From contig PFDP01000012.1 of NCBI GenBank assembly GCA_002772535.1, positions 77,341 to 141,340 of the forward strand: 64,000 bases of DNA. The letters run 5' to 3'. How positions within the stretch are numbered: position 1 is the stretch's first letter; the number at the start of each line of letters is the position of its first letter. This DNA is from Candidatus Peregrinibacteria bacterium CG10_big_fil_rev_8_21_14_0_10_36_19 (GTDB lineage: Bacteria; Patescibacteriota; Gracilibacteria; UBA1369; LOWO2-01-FULL-3). The position numbers were made by a program, and so were the translations under genes. This document shows positions 54,740-63,201 of this stretch, in pieces. The notes beneath the pieces were generated by a model. It worked only from the letters and a program-made list of their open reading frames with translations. It had not been told where the DNA came from and made no database searches.

Positions 54740-54845
54740 AAAAGGAAGTCGCGTTCGCGATTTTTCTGTGGAGCGAAATTTTTCCCCGGGGAAAAGTTTC
54801 GAGTTTTGGGCTTAAGAAAGCCACTTTGTTTTTTTTGCTTAAGCA
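54740..54845 (+). repeat. Composite repeat (modules M2-M1-X), copy A
   Basis: M2 (54740-54774): hairpin TCGCG-tt-CGCGA, then TTTTTCTGTGGAGC. M1 (54770-54798): GGAGCGAAA, then the 16-bp perfect palindrome TTTTCCCCGGGGAAAA (54780-54795). X: a small hairpin GGCTTAAGAAAGCC. Partner copy at 56130. Confidence 0.75.
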
Positions 54846-54909
54846 TGTCTAGCACCCTATTCATCAATTCAATTTAAAAAGACGGCAGTCCCCGGACCGG
54901 CGACTTTCG

Positions 54910-54940
54910 TTTGGAGCTCCACAATGAAGGACGTTAGAAA
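54910..54940 (+). repeat. Palindromic interspersed repeat, copy R3
   Basis: Begins TTTGGAGCTCC, followed by ACAATGAAGGACGTTAGAAA. It lies 5 nt beyond the stop of the lipoprotein gene (minus strand). Confidence 0.75.
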
Positions 54941-54945
54941 TGGGG

Positions 54946-55977
54946 TTAGTATTTCACTTCCATATTGAAGCCTGGCCACCAGTCTAGCTTGGCATCTTCC
55001 ATGCCAGCATTAACGATTGGCTTAACCATTGGTAGGATGGCTGCCATTACTGCTTTGCTAGCCCCCTCATTGATTTTATGAGTATTTGAAAGAATAACCA
55101 TGTCTGGGCTGCATTTTAGATCTACAGTTGTCGCCTCTGCTTCGCTTCCTTCTGCGCCTGCGCATCCTAAGCTCATTTCTGCAACGCCGCATTTTGCATT
55201 TTCAGATACTTCTCCGAATGCTAATTTTGATGCGATGAATTTACTAGTCACAGGGTAAGGAGCATATAGTTCATCTGGGGAAGTTTCCATCCAATATTGA
55301 GATGTTGGTCCGCCGTATTCAGAGCAGGAATACTTTTCATCAGCGAGTTCTGGACTGACAATAAGCTTTAGAAAGTAGTAGAAAATGTTGCCGTTATCAT
55401 CAAACGATCTCATAAAATGTAAACGTAAGCCGCCATTAAATAGATCTATTGAACCATAATACTCTTTGGAATGCATTTCTCCGCCAAGAAAAGAAATTCC
55501 GCTGTAATCAACCTCTTGTCCATCTGAGTCAGTTAGAACGATTCTGCGAGATTCAGCACTAGCTTCAACTGTTTTGAAATTATATTTGCCCGAATTTAAA
55601 AGGGCAGTGAATTTGTCGGCTTGCTTCTGAACTGCTTGGATGAGGTTAGCTTTATCGAGCTGAAAAGTTTCAGGGTAGTTTGTTTCACATTGATCATCTA
55701 TCTTTACCAAAGCAGATTCAACTTCTGCCTGAAATGCGGCACATGGAACCTCAATTAGAGCTTCTGGTTTAGTTTCGCTCGTATCGCTCGCTTCACTAGT
55801 ATCTATGTTGCCACCATCCGCCCCACTAGTATCTGCAGAGGCCAATGTGATCATACTTCCCTGCACATCACTACTACAAGCAGATTGGCCTGACAATGCC
55901 ATAGCTGCTGTTAATACCTTTAGTGCAATATGGCTGATTAGTGTTGGTGAGTTTGGTTCGTGTGATGGTTTATTCAT
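54946..55977 (-). CDS. Lipoprotein of unknown function
   Basis: 343 aa. A long N-terminal region (about 18 aa) precedes a signal sequence with a lipobox-like end (SGQSAC, Cys34). A Ser/Asp/Thr/Glu linker (about 35-72) is followed by a large extracytoplasmic domain with several Cys (about 79, 98, 218 and later pairs), suggesting disulfides. Not recognised. The N-terminal extension before the hydrophobic segment is long, so a later start is possible. Promoter at 56003-56031. Confidence 0.75.
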   Translation of the reverse strand: MNKPSHEPNSPTLISHIALKVLTAAMALSGQSACSSDVQGSMITLASADTSGADGGNIDTSEASDTSETKPEALIEVPCAAFQAEVESALVKIDDQCETNYPETFQLDKANLIQAVQKQADKFTALLNSGKYNFKTVEASAESRRIVLTDSDGQEVDYSGISFLGGEMHSKEYYGSIDLFNGGLRLHFMRSFDDNGNIFYYFLKLIVSPELADEKYSCSEYGGPTSQYWMETSPDELYAPYPVTSKFIASKLAFGEVSENAKCGVAEMSLGCAGAEGSEAEATTVDLKCSPDMVILSNTHKINEGASKAVMAAILPMVKPIVNAGMEDAKLDWWPGFNMEVKY

Positions 55978-56002
55978 TTGAATGTTATTTAAAATGCTTA
56001 GT

Positions 56003-56031
56003 ATTAAATCATATTATAGTAATTTTGTCAA
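56003..56031 (-). promoter_or_regulatory. Promoter of the 343-aa lipoprotein gene
   Basis: Minus strand: TTGACA (56031-56026), 17-bp spacer, TTTAAT (56008-56003). Confidence 0.6.
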
Positions 56032-56083
56032 ATATGTTTTTAGTGTTTCTTTTGGAGGCTAGATTAGCCGTCATCTTTCACGC

Positions 56084-56126
56084 AAAAAAAGATGACTACC
56101 CACTTTACGGGCACTCATCTTTTTTT
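56084..56126. terminator. Terminator with an alternative hairpin
   Basis: AAAAAAAGATGA (56084-56095) pairs with TCATCTTTTTTT (56115-56126). The same AAAGATGAC (56088-56096) can instead pair with GTCATCTTT (56070-56078). It serves the ATPase gene on the minus strand and lies upstream of the lipoprotein promoter. Confidence 0.75.
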
Positions 56127-56129
56127 AAT

Positions 56130-56229
56130 GGAGCGAAATTTTTCCCCGGGGAAAAGTTGGGGATTTTTGGCTTGAGAAAGCTATTTTGATTTAAAAGGAA
56201 AAATCGCTGGAGCGATTTTTCTGTGGAGC
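56130..56229 (+). repeat. Composite repeat (modules M1-X-M2), copy B
   Basis: M1 (56130-56158) is nearly identical to copy A including TTTTCCCCGGGGAAAA (56140-56155). X: GGCTTGAGAAAGCT. M2 (56193-56229): hairpin AAAAATCGC-tgga-GCGATTTTT, then CTGTGGAGC, running straight into R4. The module order differs from copy A. Confidence 0.75.
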
Positions 56230-56252
56230 TCCATAATGAAGGATGTTCGAAC
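56222..56252 (+). repeat. Palindromic interspersed repeat, copy R4
   Basis: Begins TGTGGAGCTCCATAATGAAG and ends GATGTTCGAAC. It is joined to module M2 through the shared GGAGC and lies 9 nt beyond the stop of the ATPase gene (minus strand). Confidence 0.75.
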
Positions 56253-56261
56253 TGCTTAAGG

Positions 56262-57170
56262 CTAATCCATTAAAAATTTGATAGGTAGATAGCCCCCCTC
56301 TGGAAGGACTGCATTTCTTTTTTCTGCCCTTATCTTATCTGTCCATGCATGCGATCTTAATTTTGCTCTACCTCCATCTAATTTCAAAAGCCCCATTCTA
56401 TTTAACATTTCTATATGCTCCTCGCTTGTAGGTACACCATCTTCAGATAGGGCTATTCTTCTTAGTAATTGACCACATTGATGCTTAGGGGAATAGTTTG
56501 TCGCTGAATTCTTAACAAAATTGCCCCACATTATCTCAATACTTCCTACTGGAGGAATTGTGTATCCCTCTTCAGCAGCTATTTTCTTGTCTACTTGATC
56601 TGCTAAAAGTGCTGCACTAAGACCAGAAAACGATGCTGGAGCTCCGGCAATGGTGTCGGCTATTTGTCTTCGCATAGAATCTGGTAATCTAAAGGCCTCA
56701 CTTAGAACCTCTTGAACTTGCTCATCTGTAAGAAAGGGGCGTTCAATTACTTTCACGTTTTGGGGAAGGAGTTTCATGAAACGTGGATCCATCAAAAAAT
56801 ATGGATGAGTCTCTCCTAGAATAGTAAATCCTTTATCAATAGCTTCCTGAAAAAAATTTGTACCTGTTAGATCAGAAAACTCGCCAACGCGGAGAACAGG
56901 ACTTTCACTTTCTGGGGGTGGGAGGACGGGATTGCTACGTTTGTATTGTGCAGCATTGAATACGCGAGCTACTTTGAGTGATAGGACAGTTTTTCCTGAG
57001 CCATAAGGTCCAACAATAAGAACAACTCCATTGCGTGTAGATTGGATTGCCTCAATAACTTCGGCCATAAGTGCAACTTCTATGGCATTGGCGTCGAGCA
57101 CCCGCGAGATGGATATTGCAACTTCTTGGTAATCGAAGTCATCAACATATTTGTCTAGTTCAAGAACCAT
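56262..57170 (-). CDS. P-loop ATPase of unknown function
   Basis: 302 aa. Walker A GPYGSGKT with the following helix (VLSLKVARVF). A Walker B-like strand ending in an acidic residue (GFTILGETHPYFL) and C-terminal winged-helix-like parts (LNRMGLLKLDGGRAKLRSHA) follow. This suggests an AAA+/STAND-like NTPase, but the family is not clear and no fused sensor is visible. Monocistronic between tRNA-Gly and repeat R4. Confidence 0.65.
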   Translation of the reverse strand: MVLELDKYVDDFDYQEVAISISRVLDANAIEVALMAEVIEAIQSTRNGVVLIVGPYGSGKTVLSLKVARVFNAAQYKRSNPVLPPPESESPVLRVGEFSDLTGTNFFQEAIDKGFTILGETHPYFLMDPRFMKLLPQNVKVIERPFLTDEQVQEVLSEAFRLPDSMRRQIADTIAGAPASFSGLSAALLADQVDKKIAAEEGYTIPPVGSIEIMWGNFVKNSATNYSPKHQCGQLLRRIALSEDGVPTSEEHIEMLNRMGLLKLDGGRAKLRSHAWTDKIRAEKRNAVLPEGGYLPIKFLMD

Positions 57171-57223
57171 GAGCTTATGTAAACGCTAAGCTGTTACTTT
57201 AACAGATTTTGTATTGAAGTCAA

Positions 57224-57298
57224 TGGAGCGAGTAACGGGAATTGAACCCGTGTCTATGCCTTGGCAAGGCATCATAATAGCCACTATACGATACTCGC
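57224..57298 (-). tRNA. tRNA-Gly (GCC), CCA encoded
   Basis: Minus strand: acceptor GCGAGTA pairs with TACTCGC, anticodon stem-loop ATGCCTTGCCAAGGCAT with anticodon GCC, T-arm ACGGGTTCAATTCCCGT, discriminator T, then CCA in the DNA (57226-57224). Confidence 0.96.
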
Positions 57299-57317
57299 TT
57301 GTTGTTGAGGTTCTTTT

Positions 57318-57346
57318 GGTGCCGCCCGCCTAAGGCGGGCGGCACC
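57318..57346. repeat. GC-rich perfect hairpin
   Basis: GGTGCCGCCCGCC and its exact reverse complement around TAA (13-bp stem). It lies between pnp and tRNA-Gly, 20 nt before the tRNA 5' end, with no T-run in the minus direction. Confidence 0.8.
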
Positions 57347-57357
57347 TCTGTGGCAAT

Positions 57358-57387
57358 AATATAATATTGCCGGGGTTTTTTGGTCAA
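57358..57387 (-). promoter_or_regulatory. Possible promoter of tRNA-Gly
   Basis: Minus strand: TTGACC (57387-57382), 18-bp spacer, TATATT (57363-57358). The transcript would first contain the GC-rich hairpin. Confidence 0.4.
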
Positions 57388-57390
57388 TAC

Positions 57391-59607
57391 TTATTCACCG
57401 TTTACTTTACGAACTGAGCTTGTTCCTTCCACTATTTCACCTTCTCCACCTTTAGCATATTCTTTGTGCTCAGTAGATCCAGATGATTGAGGTGCAGCAG
57501 CTCCTGCATTTCCAGCAAGTAGTGCTTTCATAGAAAGATTAATTCTTCCTTGGTCGTCGATTTTGATGATTTTAACTTTTACCTTGTCTCCAATTTTTAC
57601 TACATCTTCAACTTTGTTTACGCGTTCGTTTTTCATTTCAGAAATGTGAACTAGTCCGTCTTTTCCTGGCATAATTTGTACGAATGCACCGAAATCCATG
57701 AGTCTTACTACTTCTCCATCGAATACTTCTCCAACTTCTGGAGTGTAAGTAATTCTTTCAACCCAAGATTTTGCCTTAGCACCTTTTTCTTGGTCTGGAG
57801 CTGTGATTGTAACTGTACCGTCATCTTTGATATCAATTTCAACTTCACATTCTTTAGTAATTTTTTGGATTGTTTCACCACCTTTACCAATAACAAGTCC
57901 AATCATATCTGGATCGATCTTCATGCTCATGATCATAGGAGCGAATTTAGATAGCTGTGGAGAAACTGATGGAACAACCTCTAACATCTTCTCAAGAATA
58001 AAGTCACGACCTCTCTTAGCTTGATCTAAAGCCTCACGCATTAGGCTAAGGGCCAGCCCCTTAACTTTAATATCCATTTGTAGAGCTGTGATACCTTCTG
58101 AACTTCCAGTAACTTTGAAATCCATGTCTCCAGCAAAATCCTCCATACCTTGAATGTCTGAAAGAATCTTGTATTTACCTGTCTCTTTATCCATAACAAG
58201 TCCCATAGCAATTCCTGAAACAGGACGCTTAATTGGCACACCAGCGCACATCAAAGATAGTGTTGATCCACATACAGAAGCCATTGAAGATGAACCGTTA
58301 CATCTAGTAATTTCTGAAACCAACCACATTGTGTATCCAAACTCAGATTCATCAGGCAGCACAGGAACTAAAGCTCTTTCTGCCAAATCTCCGTGACCAA
58401 TTTCGCGACGAGATGCACCCCTTAAAGGTTTGATTTCTCCCGTTGCAAATGGAGGGAAATTATAGTGGTGGAAATAGCGTTTGTTTATGTCTGCTTCCAT
58501 TGTGTCAATTACTTGAGCATCACCAGGACCTCCAAGTGTTGTGATTGTTAGAGCCATAGTCTCCCCTCTTTGGAAGATGGCAGAACCATGAACACGTGGC
58601 AGCACATCACGGAAAATACTTACAGGACGAATTTCATCAATTTTACGTCCATCAAGACGAATTTCGCTTTCAAGAATATTTTTTCTCATATTCTTTTCCA
58701 TCAAACCGTTAAGAATTTCAGCAATATCTCCTTTAGAAACCTCTCCTTCTTCGATTCTGTCAGCAAATTTTTCAAAAAGAATTTCTTCAATATCATGAAT
58801 TTTTGCTTTAACTTCCATTTTTGTTTGACCAGAAATACCATCAAGCATTTCTTTTGTAACATGAGAAGAAACCTCAGCAATCAATTCTTCATTAACAGGA
58901 GCCAATACTGCTTCAATCTTTTTAATTTCAAACTGTGCAACATAGTCCAATTGGAATTGGCAAATTTTCTTAATTTCTTGGTGAGCAATGTCTAAAGCCT
59001 CAAGAAGAATATCTTCAGAGATTTCTTTACAAGCAGCCTCAACCATAGTGATAGCATCCATAGTACCAGCTACAACAAGATCAAGCTTTCCATCTGCCAC
59101 TTGTTGGTATGTTGGGTTTACAACAATTTTTCCATCAACATATCCCATACGAACAGCACCAATTGGGCCTTCGAATGGAGCTCCACCCATAAGTAGAGCA
59201 ATAGAAACAGCATTCATAGCTGTTGTTGCTGGATCTACTTCTAGATCAGCAGATAGAGCACTAACGATAATTTGAACTTCGTTAGTAATTCCTTTTGGGA
59301 AAAGTGGTCTTACAGGTCTATCTATAAGACGAGATACTAAAATAGCATTTTCTGAAGGTCGCCCTTCACGTTTAATAAACTTTGAGCCTTTAATTTTACC
59401 AGCAGCGTAGAAATTTTCTTGATAATCTACAACCATTGGAAAAAATGAAGCTCCTTCCTTACCTTTTTCACTAACTGAAGCGTTTGCCATGATTACAGTG
59501 TCTCCAAGGGAAACAATTGCATAACCAGTAGCATAGGTAGAAATTGGGGAATTGGTAACTTTGAACTCTCGTCCAGCGAGGTCCATTTTCATTTCTTTTG
59601 ATTCCAT
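57391..59607 (-). CDS. pnp: Polynucleotide phosphorylase
   Basis: Phosphorolytic 3'-5' exoribonuclease and degradosome-type enzyme. 738 aa: two RNase PH domains (first about 10-215; second about 310-540, containing FQRGETMALTITTLG and GDMDFKVTGSSEG), a KH domain (VIGKGGETIQKI) and an S1 domain (GAFVQIMPGKDGLVHISEM). Downstream of rpsO with a long hairpin in the gap, as in many bacteria. Confidence 0.97.
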   Translation of the reverse strand: MESKEMKMDLAGREFKVTNSPISTYATGYAIVSLGDTVIMANASVSEKGKEGASFFPMVVDYQENFYAAGKIKGSKFIKREGRPSENAILVSRLIDRPVRPLFPKGITNEVQIIVSALSADLEVDPATTAMNAVSIALLMGGAPFEGPIGAVRMGYVDGKIVVNPTYQQVADGKLDLVVAGTMDAITMVEAACKEISEDILLEALDIAHQEIKKICQFQLDYVAQFEIKKIEAVLAPVNEELIAEVSSHVTKEMLDGISGQTKMEVKAKIHDIEEILFEKFADRIEEGEVSKGDIAEILNGLMEKNMRKNILESEIRLDGRKIDEIRPVSIFRDVLPRVHGSAIFQRGETMALTITTLGGPGDAQVIDTMEADINKRYFHHYNFPPFATGEIKPLRGASRREIGHGDLAERALVPVLPDESEFGYTMWLVSEITRCNGSSSMASVCGSTLSLMCAGVPIKRPVSGIAMGLVMDKETGKYKILSDIQGMEDFAGDMDFKVTGSSEGITALQMDIKVKGLALSLMREALDQAKRGRDFILEKMLEVVPSVSPQLSKFAPMIMSMKIDPDMIGLVIGKGGETIQKITKECEVEIDIKDDGTVTITAPDQEKGAKAKSWVERITYTPEVGEVFDGEVVRLMDFGAFVQIMPGKDGLVHISEMKNERVNKVEDVVKIGDKVKVKIIKIDDQGRINLSMKALLAGNAGAAAPQSSGSTEHKEYAKGGEGEIVEGTSSVRKVNGE

Positions 59608-59657
59608 TTTTAATAGGGTTAAAAGTGTTTTTAACCAAACAAAAAGAAATTCACTAC

Positions 59658-59714
59658 CCTAAGTTACAAGAGTCAGGGCACATAATATTATGCGCTGGAT
59701 CCTGCTACTTAAGG
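59658..59714 (-). ncRNA. Long hairpin in the rpsO-pnp intergenic region
   Basis: An imperfect stem of about 27 bp (the arms start CCTAAGTTACAAGAG on the plus strand and CCTTAAGTAGCAGG on the minus strand) centred on ATAATATTAT at about 59687. Transcribed with pnp; it resembles the RNase III-cut leader hairpin through which PNPase controls its own synthesis in E. coli. The role here is inferred by analogy. Confidence 0.6.
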
Positions 59715-59733
59715 ACTAGTAATTTCTTTGCTT

Positions 59734-59752
59734 GGCTTTTTTGATAAAAGCC
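59734..59752. terminator. Hairpin after rpsO
   Basis: GGCTTTT/AAAAGCC stem about 18 nt after the rpsO stop. It lacks a T-run on the minus strand, so it may be a processing or stabilising hairpin, not a full terminator. Confidence 0.5.
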
Positions 59753-59769
59753 GAATTTTCAAGGAGCAA

Positions 59770-60033
59770 TTATTTTCTAAGATTTAGCTTCTTGATTAGA
59801 GTTTCGTAGTCATCCTTTTTATGGATTCTAAGATATTGAAGATGTTTTCTTCTTTTACCTACTAAACCAAGAAGACCTCTTCTTGAGTGATCATCTTTTG
59901 GGTGTGTCTCCAAATGTTGGGAAAGCTCATTAATTCTCTCAGTTAAGATAGCTACTTGTACTTGCGAAGAACCTGTATCTTTCGCATGAGTGCTATGGCT
60001 TGCTATTACTTTCTTTTTTGATTCCCTTTTCAT
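59770..60033 (-). CDS. rpsO: 30S ribosomal protein S15
   Basis: 87 aa, full length. Family core VQVAILTERINELSQHLETH, HSRRGLLGLVGKRRKHLQYL. Binds 16S rRNA at the central domain. The usual partner gene pnp follows it on the same strand. Confidence 0.97.
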   Translation of the reverse strand: MKRESKKKVIASHSTHAKDTGSSQVQVAILTERINELSQHLETHPKDDHSRRGLLGLVGKRRKHLQYLRIHKKDDYETLIKKLNLRK

Positions 60034-60097
60034 TGGTAAATTGGTAAAAATTTTTGACGGAATGAAGTTTAGCTAAAAAAAACAGTTTTGGCAAGGG

Positions 60098-61033
60098 TTA
60101 AATCCATTTTTTATACCTAAAATAGGCAACCATCACTATGGCAACGGTAACAAATATGCTTGAAATGATAGCAACCGAAGATCCAGATTGTGCAAAGGGA
60201 AGCCCATTTACGTTCATTCCATAAAATCCTGTAATGAATGTTAATGGCAGCATAATTACTGAGAAAATTGTCAGTATTTTAATGACATTATTAGTGTTGT
60301 GGGAAATAATTGACTCATTTGTTTCTTGTAGGGAAGCTGTTAACTCTTGAAGATTTTCTAAACTGTTCCACATCTTTTCTATCTTATCCACGATGTCATC
60401 AAAATAAACATCCAAATTTTCTGGTAAGAATTTCTTATTCTTATGCTCCAATTGCGCAATTATTGCACGCTGAGGCATGATAATGCGACGGAAATTGATA
60501 ATGTCTTTTTTAAGTAAAAGAATATCTTTAAGTCTATCTTTAGAATAATCACGGTGAAAAACCTCAACCTCTAATTCATTTACTTGCTTTGAAAGATCGT
60601 CTAAGAGGGGGAATCCAGCTTCAAAAATATCATCAACAATCATATAGAGCAGATATCCACTCCCCTTGCTCATGTAATCTGAGCGGATTTTTTTAGATTT
60701 TCTACAATTTTCAAAAACTTTATTAATGATCGTATTGTGATCATGCACTGTAACTATAAAATTTTGCCCAATAAATATATCAATCTCATCCATTACTACC
60801 TGCCCCTTCCTGCCCTTTCTTTTTGGAGCCTGCAGCACTATAAACAAATAATTGTCGTAATCATCTATTTTTGGACGTTGAGTTTCAGAAAGACAATCTT
60901 CTAAATCCAAATGGTGAAACTTATAAGTCTTCCTTAAAGAAGCCAACTCTGCTTCGGTGGGATCGTTTAATGAAATCCAAGTTAAGTCGCTTTCTGCGAA
61001 CTTTATCTTTTTGTATTTTTTTGATTCAGCCAT
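60098..61033 (-). CDS. corA: CorA-family Mg2+/Co2+ channel
   Basis: 311 aa. A large cytoplasmic N-terminal domain (about 1-250) and two C-terminal transmembrane helices (about 250-272 and 283-304) with the signature YGMNVNG between them. Imports Mg2+. Promoter probably TTGACT with a weak -10 (about 61088-61060). Confidence 0.95.
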   Translation of the reverse strand: MAESKKYKKIKFAESDLTWISLNDPTEAELASLRKTYKFHHLDLEDCLSETQRPKIDDYDNYLFIVLQAPKRKGRKGQVVMDEIDIFIGQNFIVTVHDHNTIINKVFENCRKSKKIRSDYMSKGSGYLLYMIVDDIFEAGFPLLDDLSKQVNELEVEVFHRDYSKDRLKDILLLKKDIINFRRIIMPQRAIIAQLEHKNKKFLPENLDVYFDDIVDKIEKMWNSLENLQELTASLQETNESIISHNTNNVIKILTIFSVIMLPLTFITGFYGMNVNGLPFAQSGSSVAIISSIFVTVAIVMVAYFRYKKWI

Positions 61034-61092
61034 TTTAGATGGAATTACTCTCCATTTAGAATATAATGGGGGGGTAGTTAAGTCAATTTTAT

Positions 61093-62052
61093 ATGGATTA
61101 CAAAAAGCTGATTGCAGAGTCTTGGGCCTATACCCAAAACAACAAAAGTTTGATTATCTGGTACGGATTTTTACCAGCAATTTTTACGACAACTGTGGGT
61201 GTAGGCATAATGATTTACCAGTTTTTCTCATTTAAAATGTCTTACCTTTTTAGTGAAGGTGATCATAGTTTTTTTAATGAAGTTATGTCTTTTATTTTGG
61301 AATTTGTGAGGGATAATTTTTCCTTGACGCTCCCTTTGATTGTGGTGGCAGCCGTATTTGCTACATTCTATTTTCTTTTTCCTACATTGGCTAGAGCTGC
61401 TGCAATACAAATGATCGCAAGAAATCGTAACGGACAAGAAGCTGGAATTGGCACTGGTTTTAAATTTGGTGTGACATCATTTTTGAAACTATTGGAATAT
61501 CATATGCTTATTAAGTCTTTTGCATTTTTTTCTATACTGGTGGAAATGTCTTTTGTTTTGAGAAATTTGGGGCCGGTAATTTTTCAATTGCTCCTACCTG
61601 TGTTCTTACTTTTCCTTATCATTAGCTTTATGCTAACGCTACTTTTTACTTACAGTGACTTCTTTATCGTAATAGATGATGACAGTGTTTTTGAATCAAT
61701 GAAAAAAAGTGGAAAACTAGTTTTAATGAACTGGAAACACACTTTTTTGGTGAGCTTTTTAATGATAATTATTGGTATCAGAATTTTCATTCAAGCGATC
61801 TTGGTTTTCTTGATACCTATTATGATAATTCTGATCACCGGTTATATCGCAACTTTTGTTTTAGCAAAGGCAATTGCAATAATTGTGGGAGCTATTTTTG
61901 GAATCGTGGCTTTGATACTTGCAGCATACTTAAATGGAATTGTTGATGTTTTTTCATATGTTGTATGGACATTTACATTTTTGGAACTCAGCAATGAACA
62001 ACAAACTTCTGCCAGAGATGTTTTTGTGGAAGATTTAAGTAATTCTAGCTAA
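61093..62052 (+). CDS. Polytopic membrane protein of unknown function
   Basis: 319 aa with about six hydrophobic segments. The arrangement resembles the DUF4013/DUF975-type proteins (an N-terminal cytoplasmic helix, a pair of helices, then a long central amphipathic region). A final soluble tail carries Gln/Ser. A TATAAT at 61062-61067 could serve as its promoter. Not further recognised. Confidence 0.7.
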   Translation: MDYKKLIAESWAYTQNNKSLIIWYGFLPAIFTTTVGVGIMIYQFFSFKMSYLFSEGDHSFFNEVMSFILEFVRDNFSLTLPLIVVAAVFATFYFLFPTLARAAAIQMIARNRNGQEAGIGTGFKFGVTSFLKLLEYHMLIKSFAFFSILVEMSFVLRNLGPVIFQLLLPVFLLFLIISFMLTLLFTYSDFFIVIDDDSVFESMKKSGKLVLMNWKHTFLVSFLMIIIGIRIFIQAILVFLIPIMIILITGYIATFVLAKAIAIIVGAIFGIVALILAAYLNGIVDVFSYVVWTFTFLELSNEQQTSARDVFVEDLSNSS

Positions 62053-62640
62053 TTAGAAATTTCCTTTTCCAAAAGCAAAAATGGAAATCAACATGAAGGC
62101 AAAATAGATAATAGTAAATATTATGGCTCTTTTTTCCATATCCTTTCTTTTGAAAACTATTTTTGTCTTTTTATTTTTCTCTCTAGCAATTTGAAAATTA
62201 TAAATCTCCACAACACTTGTTACAAACACAACAAATGACACAAAATTGATCATTCTAATGTCTGTAAATAAGCGGTGAAAAAAAGTATTTGGCAAGATGA
62301 ATCTAATGTCAGAGACAAAAAGAAAACCTATGAGAATAACGACAAAATGAACTAACTGGTCTAGAAGAAAAGGTTTTACTTTTTCGTCATGTTTTAAATC
62401 ATAGTTGATTTTCCCTTCATCAATAAAGAAATGTATGACATTAACAAAAAGTAAAACAAGAATGAGAGAATAATACCCCTTGAATATAAAAGGACTCAGA
62501 ATCAGAAACCCTACTAGTAAATGTATAGAAGCATGCACTAAAGTTCCCATTTTGCTTTCCATTTTCCATTGAACCAATTTAGATGGTTGAAAAACAAAAT
62601 CACCTAGGAGGTGAGCTAAAACCAGATAAGCTAAAATCAT
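62053..62640 (-). CDS. DUF3307-family membrane protein
   Basis: 195 aa with five or six membrane helices. HLLGDFVFQPSKLVQWKM near the start and HFFIDEGKINYDL in the middle are the DUF3307 signature. The function of the family is unknown. The ATG overlaps the upstream stop by 4 nt, so it is co-translated with the cyclic-nucleotide-binding gene. Confidence 0.85.
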   Translation of the reverse strand: MILAYLVLAHLLGDFVFQPSKLVQWKMESKMGTLVHASIHLLVGFLILSPFIFKGYYSLILVLLFVNVIHFFIDEGKINYDLKHDEKVKPFLLDQLVHFVVILIGFLFVSDIRFILPNTFFHRLFTDIRMINFVSFVVFVTSVVEIYNFQIAREKNKKTKIVFKRKDMEKRAIIFTIIYFAFMLISIFAFGKGNF

Positions 62641-63104
62641 TGTGACTGTTGATTAAATTTATCATTCTGATTAACCCTATCAACAACAACTGAGCTTACT
62701 TGCTGAGCAAGAGTTGGGTTTACACTTAATAGCGATTGAAAATCTTCCTTCCTAAGAATAAAAATTTCGCATTCTTCTAAAGTTCGCGCTGAGGCATTAC
62801 GAGGCACCTCTGACACGAGAGCCATTTCACCAAAAAATCCTCCAGTTTCAATCTTGGCAATTTCAATTTCAGAATCACCGGCTTCTTTTGGTGGATGATA
62901 TATTTGCACACTTCCCTTTTTGATAAGGTACATAGCATCACCAATATCTCCCTCATTAAAAATAGTATGTGATACCGGATAATACATTAGGGTGATTTTT
63001 TGTACAATAATATTGTACGCAACATCATCTAAGGCTGAAAATAAAGGTATTTGCTTCAGTATTGGAATAAGAAGCATTGCTGCATCTGAATTTTGATTTT
63101 CCAT
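62637..63104 (-). CDS. Cyclic nucleotide-binding domain protein
   Basis: 155 aa: a short N-terminal part and one CRP-type cNMP-binding domain (FNEGDIGDAMYLIKKGSVQI, GGFFGEMALVSEVPRNASAR). No helix-turn-helix follows, so it is not a transcription factor; it may bind cAMP, c-di-GMP or another small molecule and act on the DUF3307 protein of the same operon. The phosphate-binding PRNASA is kept. Confidence 0.88.
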   Translation of the reverse strand: MENQNSDAAMLLIPILKQIPLFSALDDVAYNIIVQKITLMYYPVSHTIFNEGDIGDAMYLIKKGSVQIYHPPKEAGDSEIEIAKIETGGFFGEMALVSEVPRNASARTLEECEIFILRKEDFQSLLSVNPTLAQQVSSVVVDRVNQNDKFNQQSQ

Positions 63105-63127
63105 GATTTTTTTTAAAATATCGAATT

Positions 63128-63156
63128 ATTATATCATTTTTTAGATATTTTATCAA
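63128..63156 (-). promoter_or_regulatory. Promoter of the CNBD-DUF3307 operon
   Basis: Minus strand: TTGATA (63156-63151), 17-bp spacer, TATAAT (63133-63128). Confidence 0.7.
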
Positions 63157-63201
63157 TGTGTAGGTTTTGATTTGAAGCGGTGCTGTCCTGTTTTTCCTGG
63201 T

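Larger units (their letters stand above)
54636..54945. other. Intergenic region with composite repeats
   Basis: 310 nt without a gene. Contains the M2 and M1 repeat modules (54740-54798), a GC-rich stretch (GTCCCCGGACCGG at about 54889-54901) and repeat R3 at its right end. Nothing coding is supported. Confidence 0.6.

Noticed and set aside
51417..56252. Repeats as integron attC sites
   Set aside because: The GTTAGAA and TCTAAC ends recall attC core sites, but no matching R''/R' pair encloses a stem of the right length, gene orientations are mixed and no integrase is seen.
57676..59275. Several long ORFs antisense to pnp
   Set aside because: Antisense shadows of a conserved gene, rich in Ser and Phe, with no start signals.
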